64,000 nucleotides of DNA. Origin: an uncultured Bacteroidota bacterium. GTDB taxonomy: Bacteria; Bacteroidota; Bacteroidia; JABEUT01. The stretch is taken from the NCBI GenBank assembly GCA_903916255.1, contig CAIWVW010000010.1, positions 24,467 to 88,466 of the forward strand. Direction: 5' to 3'. The translations under genes and the position numbers were made by a program. Below are positions 19,718 through 27,969 of the stretch, one piece after another (position 1 is the first letter of the stretch; every line of letters starts with the position of its first letter). The notes under the pieces are model-generated. The model did not search any database and was not told where the DNA came from. It saw only the letters and a list, made by a program, of their open reading frames with translations.

Positions 19718-20992
19718 ATGAAGTCTTTGAATAAAATTATTTTCTTCTTCGGAATATTCCTTTTGGTAATGCTATCGCTGCGAGTTTCGGCGCAAAGCGA
19801 TTCTTCGGGTGACAATCGTATTTATATGATAGTTCCGCAAATGCCCACTTTTCCCGGCGACCTTGATAACTTTATGGCCGACCACCTGCGCTATCCTCAA
19901 TCTGCTATCAACAGGGGCATATCGGGAACCGTAAACATCACTTTTGTGATTAAAAAAACGGGGGCCGTTTCTGATGTGGCCGTGCTTTCGGGTGTTTCAG
20001 CCGATATCGACAGCGAAGCGGTACGTGTGGTAAAATCAATGCCTCCCTGGAACCCCGGTAAAAAAGACGGGAAAGCCGTAAATGTTCAATACAACCTGCC
20101 TGTTTATTTCGCGTTAAATAACCCCAAAAGCAGCAATAATGCTGCCCCGCCTCCTTTTCAGCGGCAGGAAGTACGCCCTGCATGGGATTCGCTTTATTAC
20201 CTGCGTGACGGATTATATGTGGACCCTGATTTGGGTTACGGGCTTGGCGGGCCTTCCTCTTCCAATTTGAACAATACCCAGATAACATCCGGCTCAAGTT
20301 TCAAATTCGGAGCCAATGTCAGTTACATGTTCCCCTCCAACCTTGGCATTTCCATCGGTTTGCAGGTGCAGCAATATAGCTTCAACTACACCTATTCGAA
20401 CATTGCAGAGCCCAATAATTACTACCAGGATGAAACAGCATTGCGCACCACATCTACCGATACAACAGTAACCGCCGGATATGATGCCACCTTAAAATAT
20501 ACGTTTACCTATGCGCAGATACCTATACTTTGCCGCTATATAAGCAGTCAGGAAAACAGGGTAGGCCTTTATGCCGAAGCGGGGCTTGTGGCAAATTATT
20601 TGGTGAACAGCCAAATTTCGGGCAGCGCCACCCAAACACAATACCTGCTGAACCAGCCTGCCAATACCAATATTTTTATTTATGAATCTACCTCCACCAC
20701 TTCACAAAATATAAGTACGCCTTCGCAAAACCCGGCCAAATTAACCATGTCGGCACATGCCGCTGTGGGTGTATTGCTTCCACTTACCGCTAAAATGTCA
20801 CTTATAATTTCTGTTTCATCCGATATGGGTATTATGAATGCGGGCGATGGCTCCAAGGATTTAGCCAGCTTTGGCAGTTCCCAATTCTATTTTTACGGAC
20901 AAGGAACTTATGGTACGTTTAATGCCATTTCGGGAGAAGTTAAACTGCTCATAAAAATGTCGAAGGAAGAGCATGTGGCACACTACCGTTAA
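19718..20992 (+). CDS. TonB C-terminal domain fused to an outer membrane beta-barrel
   Basis: After a signal peptide (IIFFFGIFLLVMLSLRVSAQ) the 424-residue protein has a complete TonB_C domain (about residues 40-140: FPGDLDNFMADHLRYPQSA, GISGTVNITFVIKKTG, SMPPWNPGKKDG). The remaining 280 residues look like a PorT/OmpA-type beta-barrel with alternating strands (GANVSYMFPSNLGISIGLQ, YTFTYAQIPILCRY, VGLYAEAGLVANY). Normal TonB is anchored in the inner membrane by a helix and binds TonB boxes of receptors; here the domain is exported and tied to a barrel. The arrangement suggests a periplasmic TonB-like plug interaction at the outer membrane, but its role is unknown. Confidence 0.75.
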   Translation: MKSLNKIIFFFGIFLLVMLSLRVSAQSDSSGDNRIYMIVPQMPTFPGDLDNFMADHLRYPQSAINRGISGTVNITFVIKKTGAVSDVAVLSGVSADIDSEAVRVVKSMPPWNPGKKDGKAVNVQYNLPVYFALNNPKSSNNAAPPPFQRQEVRPAWDSLYYLRDGLYVDPDLGYGLGGPSSSNLNNTQITSGSSFKFGANVSYMFPSNLGISIGLQVQQYSFNYTYSNIAEPNNYYQDETALRTTSTDTTVTAGYDATLKYTFTYAQIPILCRYISSQENRVGLYAEAGLVANYLVNSQISGSATQTQYLLNQPANTNIFIYESTSTTSQNISTPSQNPAKLTMSAHAAVGVLLPLTAKMSLIISVSSDMGIMNAGDGSKDLASFGSSQFYFYGQGTYGTFNAISGEVKLLIKMSKEEHVAHYR

Positions 20993-21009
20993 ACATTAAC
21001 ATTAATTTC

Positions 21010-21843
21010 ATGAAAACTATTTTATCGATTTCTCTTTTGCTTTTGTCTTCACTCAACGGCTATTGTCAGGCAACTTACGATACCATCTATTCGAATAATG
21101 AAAAGATAGCCTGCATCGTTAAAGAAATAACCCCTGATGCCGTCAAATTCTCCTATCCGGGAGAAGACCTTGTGAATGCGGTTTATAAAAACACGATTGA
21201 AAAAATAATATTCAAATCGGGCCGTGTCCAAATATTTGCCGAAGCCACCTCTTTGCGCTCCATAACCAGCGTAGATGATTATGATAACGTAACACTGTCG
21301 CATGTGCAAAGCGAAGTACAGGGCCTTTATAAAATAGGCGATGTTGGAGCCAAAGCCCGCGGCACTACCATATATGCCAATATGGAAAAAGTGAAAGAAC
21401 GCGGAATACGCAAAATGAAAATACAAGCCGCCATGATGGGAGCCAACGAAATTTATATAACCCTGGAAGGCACCACTACCAATGCTCCTTATCACCCTAC
21501 TTCTACCAATATGGCAGGTATTGCCTACTCGAGCAGGTTGCCGAGCTATGACGGTTTTATGAATTTGCTCAACAGTAAAATGAAATATAAAATGACCAAA
21601 TATGAAGTGGATAAATTAGCAACCGATGATTATGATTTTGTTGCCTACCATGATACAGATGTGGTTTTAATGAACAGGGTTTATAATGAAAACGGCTTCA
21701 TTATGATGGATGCCCGCATTCAGGGTTTCGATAACCATATTTTCAAAGTGATTTATTATTCAGACAGTGGATTCACCCTTGAGTGCACCGACGATTCAAG
21801 TATTCTTGAAAATGCCATCTACAACGTCCGGGTAAAATTCTAA
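21010..21843 (+). CDS. Secreted hypothetical protein with a YbjQ/DUF4156-like segment
   Basis: The 277-residue protein has a signal peptide (ILSISLLLLSSLNGYCQ). The first domain (TYDTIYSNNEKIACIVKEITPDAVKFSYPG) is a short beta domain common at the start of Bacteroidota secreted proteins. The next segment (YKIGDVGAKARGTTIYANME, KMKIQAAMMGANEIYI) looks like the alpha-beta core of YbjQ/DUF4156-type proteins, in which AAxxGAN precedes a strand. The C-terminal third is beta-rich. No catalytic motif is evident. It starts 17 nt after the TonB-C/barrel gene and probably belongs to the same transcript. Confidence 0.6.
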   Translation: MKTILSISLLLLSSLNGYCQATYDTIYSNNEKIACIVKEITPDAVKFSYPGEDLVNAVYKNTIEKIIFKSGRVQIFAEATSLRSITSVDDYDNVTLSHVQSEVQGLYKIGDVGAKARGTTIYANMEKVKERGIRKMKIQAAMMGANEIYITLEGTTTNAPYHPTSTNMAGIAYSSRLPSYDGFMNLLNSKMKYKMTKYEVDKLATDDYDFVAYHDTDVVLMNRVYNENGFIMMDARIQGFDNHIFKVIYYSDSGFTLECTDDSSILENAIYNVRVKF

Positions 21844-21936
21844 CAGCATCAGAATTTATTGCATTTAGAATCAACATCTCCTTGTTTTCTTAACATTAAC
21901 TTAACATGGGGTGCTTTTCGTATCATTGTAGAGTCC

Positions 21937-21944
21937 TACTTTTG
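21937..21944 (+). promoter_or_regulatory. -7 promoter box TACTTTTG, 4 nt before ATG (leaderless)
   Basis: TACTTTTG is followed by CACC and the ATG at 21949. This supports the ATG at 21949 rather than the longer upstream reading frame. Confidence 0.55.
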
Positions 21945-21948
21945 CACC

Positions 21949-23289
21949 ATGATAAAAAAAATCAGGATACTTACCATATCCTTTGTGGTTCCGTTCTTAT
22001 ATTGCCGGGCTCAGGATACAGCCAAGCACGATTCACTTAAACTCCCTTTTGCGATTGCAAAAGAGAAGCGTTTATCGGATGATGACCTGAAAGAAAAGAA
22101 AGAAGGAGTTTACCTTACCGGAGAACCCGATTTAAGTTTTGATGCGGAACACGGCTTTGGCGCAGGAGCTGAAGCTCAACTCTTTTTTAACGGAAAACAC
22201 AATGACCCGTTTTTTGCATATACCCCTTATCGGGCACAGATAGATTTAGATGCATTTTATACTACCGGAGGCGAAAAAGAATTTGAATTAATCTGGGATA
22301 TCCCTTATATATTTAACAGCAAATGGAGAGTGAGAGGCATTTGCGATTTTGAAATAGACCCCGACCATCTTTTTTTCGGGGTAACGGAAAACTCGCTGAA
22401 GCCCCTCAGTTATTATCCCGGCGGCGATACTGCAAAAGGGCTTACTACAACTAATAATTTCAATAATTATACCAATAATCAGGTAGCCAATTACAACACC
22501 TTTCAGCAGGAAGAAAAATCGATAGAGATGAGCGTGGAACATTCCTGGTTCAAAGGAAAACTGCGAACCCTGCTGGGATTTGAATATGCCGCCTATAACA
22601 CCACCACCCCGTTAGATAATGCTTCGTTGTTATATGAACAAGCTTTGGAAGGGCTTATTACCGGATACGGAATGAGCAAAACAACCCATTTACAATTCGG
22701 AATTACCTATGATACCCGCGATTTGGAAGATGACCCATCCAGTGGCACCTATGCTGAAATTACAGATGAATTTTCTTCCACCGCGCTGGGCTCGGGCTTT
22801 AATTATAACCGCACATTTATTCATTACAATTATTATCATCGCCTTTTTAAAGGAGTATTTAAAAAACTGGTTTTTGCTGGCCGCATCGGCATGGGCTACA
22901 CTACCGGCAATGCACCCTTTTACGAATACCTCGACCAGTGGACCTCGCAAGGCGATATTGACGGATTAGGAGGCCCAATGGTTTTGCGCGGATACACCGA
23001 AAGCAGGTTTGCCGCACCCGCTATGGCATTAGCTAATATTGAACTGCGTTACCGTTTCTGGCAGGTAAGTTTCTGGGAACAGAACCTGAATTTTTACGCC
23101 ATTCCGTTTTTTGATGCAGGCGGCGTTTGGAATACATTGGTAAGGGTTCCCTCTAATTTGCAGAATATGCGCTATTCCGGCGGCCCCGGCGCGCAAATAG
23201 CCTGGAATGAAGATACTATATTGCGCTTCGATTTTGGCGTGTCTCCCGAAGGCAGCCAGTTTTACTTCGGAATCGGGCAGATATTTTAG
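21949..23289 (+). CDS. BamA/TamA-family (Omp85) outer membrane barrel protein
   Basis: From the ATG at 21949 the product has 446 residues with a signal peptide (IRILTISFVVPFLYCRAQ). It lacks POTRA domains and is essentially a 16-strand Omp85 barrel: repeated strands such as KLVFAGRIGMGYTTG, MVLRGYTESRF (the conserved loop 6 VRGY/F-like motif), LRYRFWQVSFWE and the final FDFGVSPEGSQFYFGIGQIF ending in Phe. POTRA-less Omp85 proteins of this size are common in Bacteroidota; their substrates are unknown. A second one is encoded at 41643-42923. I infer a channel or assembly role in the outer membrane. Confidence 0.82.
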   Translation: MIKKIRILTISFVVPFLYCRAQDTAKHDSLKLPFAIAKEKRLSDDDLKEKKEGVYLTGEPDLSFDAEHGFGAGAEAQLFFNGKHNDPFFAYTPYRAQIDLDAFYTTGGEKEFELIWDIPYIFNSKWRVRGICDFEIDPDHLFFGVTENSLKPLSYYPGGDTAKGLTTTNNFNNYTNNQVANYNTFQQEEKSIEMSVEHSWFKGKLRTLLGFEYAAYNTTTPLDNASLLYEQALEGLITGYGMSKTTHLQFGITYDTRDLEDDPSSGTYAEITDEFSSTALGSGFNYNRTFIHYNYYHRLFKGVFKKLVFAGRIGMGYTTGNAPFYEYLDQWTSQGDIDGLGGPMVLRGYTESRFAAPAMALANIELRYRFWQVSFWEQNLNFYAIPFFDAGGVWNTLVRVPSNLQNMRYSGGPGAQIAWNEDTILRFDFGVSPEGSQFYFGIGQIF

Positions 23290-23317
23290 GCCATCGTATA
23301 ATACAAGCCTTTTTTTG

Positions 23318-23391
23318 TAGCGAGAGAGGGGATCGAACCCTCGACCTCCGGGTTATGAATCCGACGCTCTTACCATCTGAGCTACCTCGCC
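23318..23391 (-). tRNA. tRNA-Met (CAT anticodon)
   Basis: On the minus strand the sequence folds as a tRNA: acceptor GGCGAGG with TCTCGCT, D arm GCTC/GAGC, T arm GAGGG-TTCGATC-CCCTC, and anticodon loop TTCATAA (anticodon CAT). The first acceptor pair is G-T and there is no GGG/CCC run in the anticodon stem, so it looks like an elongator rather than initiator tRNA-Met. The anticodon stem TCGGA/CCCGG has an A-C mismatch at the loop-closing pair (31-39). CCA is not encoded. Confidence 0.93.
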
Positions 23392-23418
23392 AGAATACGA
23401 TTTTTCTATAAAAGTTTG

Positions 23419-23426
23419 CAAAGGTA
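23419..23426 (-). promoter_or_regulatory. -7 promoter box TACCTTTG for tRNA-Met
   Basis: On the minus strand TACCTTTG lies 27 nt upstream of the tRNA 5' end. A small palindrome AACCATT-T-AATGGTT (23434-23448) sits just behind it. Nothing else is visible in the 369-bp space 23290-23658 besides the tRNA, this box and the AT-rich leader of the next gene. Confidence 0.5.
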
Positions 23427-23658
23427 ATGATTTAACCATTTAATGGTTTTACGTTTTCTACCTTTATTTTAGGGCCTTATTTAAGTGGCTGGAATTATTA
23501 GCTGATTATCAATTAGTAGCAACAATTTATTTGATTTAATTCCGATTATGTAAATTGGTTTAGTGTATGGGTTTTGTAAGTTTTCACAATAAATTGGCTA
23601 AAAATTGCATTTTGTTTTGTTTTTTATTTATTATTGTCGCCCGATAGCCCCTTAGAAA

Positions 23659-24339
23659 ATGAAGAAAAAGAAGAAACCATCGCATAAACCGGCTCCGAAA
23701 AAGCAAGTAAAGGCTAAACCCCAACCGGCTGCCAAAACCCCTAAAAAGGTGGCTAAAAAAATTGTAAAAAAAACGCCCGTTAAAAAACAGAAACAGGCAC
23801 CTAAACCGGCTGTAAAACAAGTTAAAAAACCGGCCGTAAAAGTGGTTGCAAAACCGGCACCGAAACCGATTGCAAAAACTGCGAATCCCATTAAAATGCC
23901 TGCAAAAAAGATACCTATACCTGCAAAACCGGCTCCAAAAGTTGATGAACCTAAACCCAAAGGGCTTTATTCTATCGAATACGAATTAAACTCTTCGCCC
24001 GATGTGCTTTTCGAGTTTATATCCACCCCCGGAGGGTTGGAAAAGTGGTTTGCCGACAGGGTTTATATTATCGAAGGGAACTTTATTTTCAACTGGGAAG
24101 ATGGCGAAAAAAGAATGGCCAAACAGGTAGGAATAAAAGAAAAAGACTGGGTAAGGTTCCATTGGCTTGATGAGCCTGAAAAAAGATATTTCGAATTTAA
24201 AATAGTAATTGATGACCTTACCAGTGAAGTGGCACTTATAGTAAGCGATTTTGCAGATACCCCGAAAGAGCTGGAAGAATCTACGAGACTTTGGAACCAG
24301 CAAATAAGCGACTTGCATCATTCAATAGGTTCTTCTTAA
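23659..24339 (+). CDS. START-like domain protein with Lys/Pro/Ala-rich histone H1-like N-terminal tail
   Basis: The first 105 or so of 226 residues are almost only Lys, Pro, Ala and Val in short repeats (KKPSHKPAPKK, KPAPKPIAKTA), like histone H1 tails or AlgP-type DNA-binding proteins. The remaining 120 residues form an AHSA1/START-like domain as found alone in most Bacteroidota (YSIEYELNSSPDVLFEFI, GGLEKWFADRVY, FNWEDGEKRMA). The common form is about 125 residues and lacks the tail. The tail should bind nucleic acid or acidic polymers; the START domain normally binds a small hydrophobic ligand. The next gene overlaps its stop by one base (TAATG). Confidence 0.8.
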   Translation: MKKKKKPSHKPAPKKQVKAKPQPAAKTPKKVAKKIVKKTPVKKQKQAPKPAVKQVKKPAVKVVAKPAPKPIAKTANPIKMPAKKIPIPAKPAPKVDEPKPKGLYSIEYELNSSPDVLFEFISTPGGLEKWFADRVYIIEGNFIFNWEDGEKRMAKQVGIKEKDWVRFHWLDEPEKRYFEFKIVIDDLTSEVALIVSDFADTPKELEESTRLWNQQISDLHHSIGSS

Positions 24340-25004
24340 TGTTTTCTTTACTAAAAAAGAATACTGCATTTTTCCTCCCCTATTTTCTCTGCCTGCTTGC
24401 AGGCGGAGTTATTTTGGTTTTATACCCTAAGACAGATATACATCTATTCATAAACAGCCATCACAGCCCTTTGGGAGACTTCTTCTTCAGTAACTGGACC
24501 ACTATCGGGTTGGGAATAACAATTATTCCTGTTGCATTGATTCTTGCTTTTATCAGGTTCCGCTATATGCTGATTTCAGTTCTTGGATTTTTGGTTACCG
24601 TTATAATTAACGATTCCCTTAAACCGTTATTTCATGCACCAAGGCCAATTACTGTTTTCGGGCAATTACATCAATCGCTTTACCTTGTTCCCAATGTCGA
24701 AATGTATTCCTGGAACAGTTTTCCATCGGGCCACACAGCCACGGGCTTCTGTATGTTTTGCCTGCTGGCGCTTTATATACCTAATAAACTTGCCAAATTT
24801 ACCTGCTTTGTTGCCGCCTTATTAATTGCTTATTCACGTATATACCTCTCCGAACATTTTTTGCAGGATGTTTATGCAGCATCGATTATAGGAATAAGTT
24901 GCGCGCTTATAACGTATTATTGGGGTATGAATGGCCGTTTATTTAATAAATTTGCGGATAGGCTTGATAAACCTTTGATTAATTTCAGCAAGAAAACCCA
25001 ATAA
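24339..25004 (+). CDS. PAP2-family membrane phosphatase
   Basis: The ATG at 24339 overlaps the preceding stop codon. The 221-residue protein has about six membrane helices and all three PAP2 signatures: KPLFHAPRP, PSGHT and SRIYLSEHFLQD, with the catalytic His residues in SGH and SEH. Such enzymes dephosphorylate lipid phosphates, including undecaprenyl pyrophosphate (BacA-independent recycling) and phosphatidylglycerol phosphate. The exact substrate here is unknown. It lies between the START-like protein and the heme lipoprotein, spaced 5 nt from the latter, so the three genes form an apparent operon. Confidence 0.88.
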   Translation: MFSLLKKNTAFFLPYFLCLLAGGVILVLYPKTDIHLFINSHHSPLGDFFFSNWTTIGLGITIIPVALILAFIRFRYMLISVLGFLVTVIINDSLKPLFHAPRPITVFGQLHQSLYLVPNVEMYSWNSFPSGHTATGFCMFCLLALYIPNKLAKFTCFVAALLIAYSRIYLSEHFLQDVYAASIIGISCALITYYWGMNGRLFNKFADRLDKPLINFSKKTQ

Positions 25005-25009
25005 TTTCC

Positions 25010-25507
25010 ATGCGCTTCTTTTTATTATTCATACCGATTCTATTCATTTCCGGTTGCACCGACAACCGCACCACCCTTAAAACCCTTCAATCTGAAATCA
25101 ATTATCTGAATGCAAAAAACGACAGCCTTGAAAAAGAAATACAAAGCGTTAAACCGGGGCTTGGCGACCTGATGCTGATGATTCAGGTTCATCACAACAA
25201 ATTATATTTTGCCGGCCGCGAGGGTAATTGGCCCCTGGCCCAATTTGAGCACGATGAAATTATGGAGATACTGAAACAAGCAGAGGATATCGAGAAAGAA
25301 CGGAGCGAGGTAAAACTATTTCATGTGATGATTTACCCGCAGCTCGACAGTATTCAGCAAGCCGTTAAATCAAAAGACGGCGACAGGTTCAATTCCGCTT
25401 TTACTAACCTAACCAATGCCTGCAACAATTGCCACACGAATACAAAATTTAACTTCAACAAGATAATTATTCCTGAACGCCCGCCCTACTCCAACCAGGA
25501 ATTTTAG
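25010..25507 (+). CDS. Lipoprotein with coiled coil and single heme c site
   Basis: The 165-residue protein has a lipoprotein signal (FFLLFIPILFISGC). A heptad-rich coiled coil follows (TLKTLQSEINYLNAKNDSLEKEI), then a helical bundle of about 80 residues and one heme c motif near the C terminus (ACNNCHTNTKF). The CxxCH at the end of a four-helix bundle resembles cytochrome c' and c-556, but that family is normally soluble. An outer- or inner-membrane-anchored electron carrier is the likeliest role. The gene's last 4 bp overlap the convergent TPR kinase gene. Confidence 0.8.
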   Translation: MRFFLLFIPILFISGCTDNRTTLKTLQSEINYLNAKNDSLEKEIQSVKPGLGDLMLMIQVHHNKLYFAGREGNWPLAQFEHDEIMEILKQAEDIEKERSEVKLFHVMIYPQLDSIQQAVKSKDGDRFNSAFTNLTNACNNCHTNTKFNFNKIIIPERPPYSNQEF

Positions 25508-27735
25508 CGAACTGCCATCTGTACTTTAATCAGGACTTCAAATAGCTTGTCGATTTCAATGGGCTTGCGGAGAACGCAGTTAAAATACTTTGCATACTCT
25601 TCGTCATTTTCCGAAGTAATATCGGCGGTAAGCGCATAAATAGGGGTGTTTCTATTTGGGTTATCCGTTTCCCTTATGGCTTTGGCCGCTTCATACCCAT
25701 TTAACCCAGGCATATGAATATCCATTAAAATAAAATCATACACCTGCTCTTTTGCTTTTTCAATTGCATCAACTCCGTTAAGGGCATGGTCGCTTTTAAT
25801 ACCCCACTTGGTCAATATTTTTTTACTTACTAAGGCATTCACCAAATTATCTTCGGCAATAAGGGTAGTTTTATTATTCAGTTCATCGGAAAGGCTTGAA
25901 GGCGTGTGCTGGCAAGCCTGCGACTTTTTTAATTCGAGGGTAAAAAAGAAAGTAGAACCAACACCTACTTCGCTAATCATGTTAATAATGCTTCCGTGTA
26001 ATTCAACCAGTTTTTTCACTATGGCAAGGCCCAGTCCTGAACCGGAATGCTTGCGGGTATGCACAGGCCCTATCTGGTAAAAACTTTCAAACACTTCCTG
26101 CCCGATATGGCTGGCTATGCCTACTCCGGAGTCTTTTATTTTGAATTCGACCAAATCATTCTCCCCAAAATTATTTACCTTATTCACTTCAATTTTTACA
26201 AATCCGCGTTCCGAATATTTAATGGCATTGCTGATAAGGTTGCCTAAAATCTGTCCCAGTTTGGTTTCATCCAATTCATAAAAATCGGCTATTTCCGCAT
26301 CCACCTTAAGATTCATTTCAAGGCCTTTTTCAAGCGCCAACCCGTTATATGTGTTCTTCAAATTCTCTAAAAAGAGGCGAAAATCTGTCGACCGGTTTTC
26401 CAGTTTCACCTTCACCTGTTCCAACTTGGTAAAATCAAGTATGTCGTTCACAAGCATCAGCAGGTTATTTGAAGCAAACTTTAAGGAACGGAACAGTTCC
26501 AGTTCTTCTTTGTCGAAATGCTTTTCATTCAGCAGGGCCGCTATAGATATAATGGCATTCAGCGGGGTTCTTATTTCATGGCTCATGGTGGAAAGGAAAT
26601 CCTGTTTCACTTTCGCCAGTTGCTCGGCACGTCGCTGTTTTTCCAAAATTTCAGCCCGTTCCTTTTGCAGTTGGGCCTCCTTCTCCATACTTTCTATCCG
26701 GGTAATCATTTCATAATTCCGGATTACCATTAAAGTTTGGGTATTAATAAGCTGTTCCTTCATTTTAATATACCGCTCCAGAACTTCCAACGCTTTAACG
26801 GAATCGTTCTGCCGTTTATAAATTTCGTATAACCCCTGATTTGCTCTTATAAGTACCGCTGCAATATTGTATTCTTCACAATATTGCAGCGCCTTGTGAA
26901 AATAGTCTTTTGCTTTTTCGTCTTTGCCCAGCGTACTATATAGAATGGCGAGTTTGTTTAAGGTCATCCCTTTGCCCAGGGGCTCGCCCATTCGTTCATG
27001 AATATCGAGCGCCTGTAAATAGTCCAGCTCGGCTTTATCGTATTCTTTCAGGTAGGCATATACTTTTCCCCTTCCATAAATAGCAAAAGCCATTCCGCGG
27101 GTATCGCCTGTTTTTTGCTTCATGGCAATAGAGTCCTCTATTAACTCCATAGCCTTTGCAGGATTATTTTGCTTTAAATATAAACCTGATAACGGATTAA
27201 ACGCATTCGACTCGAGGTTCAAGTCGCCCGCTTTTTGCGCCGATTCAATAGAGCCTTCGTATGATTTGAATGAGTTATTTACGTCGCCCAAAAAGTCATA
27301 AATAGTGCCCATTGATTTTTGCGTGCGGGCCAGGTTATGGAAATCGTTATGCTTTTTATAAATCGTCAGGCAGTCGATAAGGTTTACCAGCCCTAAATGA
27401 AAGTTATTCGTTTTGTAATAAATGCCAGCAATGCTGTATTTTGCATTGGCCACTCCCATTTCATCATTCAGCTCCTCAAAATAATCGATAGCTTCCTTCG
27501 CCATAGACAGCGATTCCTCATACCTTCCATGAATCATATAAAACAGAGAAAGCCTGTTCAGGCTTTGGGCAATAAGGTCTTTTCGGTTTACCTCGCGGCT
27601 TAGCGCCAGCGCCTGCTGCCCAAGCTCAATACTCAGTCCCAAATTGTTAATCCGGGAGGAATATGCTTTCTCAAGCAGCTTTTCAATCTTCTCTTTATAG
27701 GAAACGTCCGTAACTGTTAATTCTTCATTTAACAT
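25504..27735 (-). CDS. Cytoplasmic TPR hybrid histidine kinase with receiver domain
   Basis: This 743-residue protein lacks membrane segments. Its N-terminal 330 residues are TPR units (for example YKTNNFHLGLVNLIDCLTIY and LYLKQNNPAKAMELIEDSI), followed by a coiled coil (about 345-375), HisKA with phospho-acceptor His386 (TMSHEIRTPLNA), a HATPase domain (DSGVGI, GSGLGLA) and a C-terminal receiver with Asp672 (DFILMDIHMPGLNGYEA). TPRs presumably bind a partner protein instead of a small ligand. The arrangement parallels RapA-like or two-component kinases of Bacteroidota with TPR sensor parts. No cognate regulator is adjacent. Confidence 0.93.
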   Translation of the reverse strand: MLNEELTVTDVSYKEKIEKLLEKAYSSRINNLGLSIELGQQALALSREVNRKDLIAQSLNRLSLFYMIHGRYEESLSMAKEAIDYFEELNDEMGVANAKYSIAGIYYKTNNFHLGLVNLIDCLTIYKKHNDFHNLARTQKSMGTIYDFLGDVNNSFKSYEGSIESAQKAGDLNLESNAFNPLSGLYLKQNNPAKAMELIEDSIAMKQKTGDTRGMAFAIYGRGKVYAYLKEYDKAELDYLQALDIHERMGEPLGKGMTLNKLAILYSTLGKDEKAKDYFHKALQYCEEYNIAAVLIRANQGLYEIYKRQNDSVKALEVLERYIKMKEQLINTQTLMVIRNYEMITRIESMEKEAQLQKERAEILEKQRRAEQLAKVKQDFLSTMSHEIRTPLNAIISIAALLNEKHFDKEELELFRSLKFASNNLLMLVNDILDFTKLEQVKVKLENRSTDFRLFLENLKNTYNGLALEKGLEMNLKVDAEIADFYELDETKLGQILGNLISNAIKYSERGFVKIEVNKVNNFGENDLVEFKIKDSGVGIASHIGQEVFESFYQIGPVHTRKHSGSGLGLAIVKKLVELHGSIINMISEVGVGSTFFFTLELKKSQACQHTPSSLSDELNNKTTLIAEDNLVNALVSKKILTKWGIKSDHALNGVDAIEKAKEQVYDFILMDIHMPGLNGYEAAKAIRETDNPNRNTPIYALTADITSENDEEYAKYFNCVLRKPIEIDKLFEVLIKVQMAVR

Positions 27736-27910
27736 ACCCAGTAATCTTATTAAAGCTTAATCAAGCATTAAATACCCGGGGAAGACGGTATTAATCTCGT
27801 TCTTTTTACGGAATCGAAACAGATTGGTTACAACTGAGTAACATTCACAAATGATTGTTAAATAACCTTAAAATCAGCCTGAAAGCAATAAAGACCCAAA
27901 GTTTATAAAG

Positions 27911-27938
27911 TTGAACGGCAAATAACTTTATACCTTTG
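27911..27938 (+). promoter_or_regulatory. Bacteroidota promoter (TTG, 17 nt, TACCTTTG)
   Basis: TTG at 27911-27913 and TACCTTTG at 27931-27938 are 17 nt apart, an excellent match. The box ends 31 nt before the GTG of the methionine sulfoxide reductase gene. Confidence 0.7.
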
Positions 27939-27969
27939 AACCTTATAATTTCATAAATTTTCGACTGAA

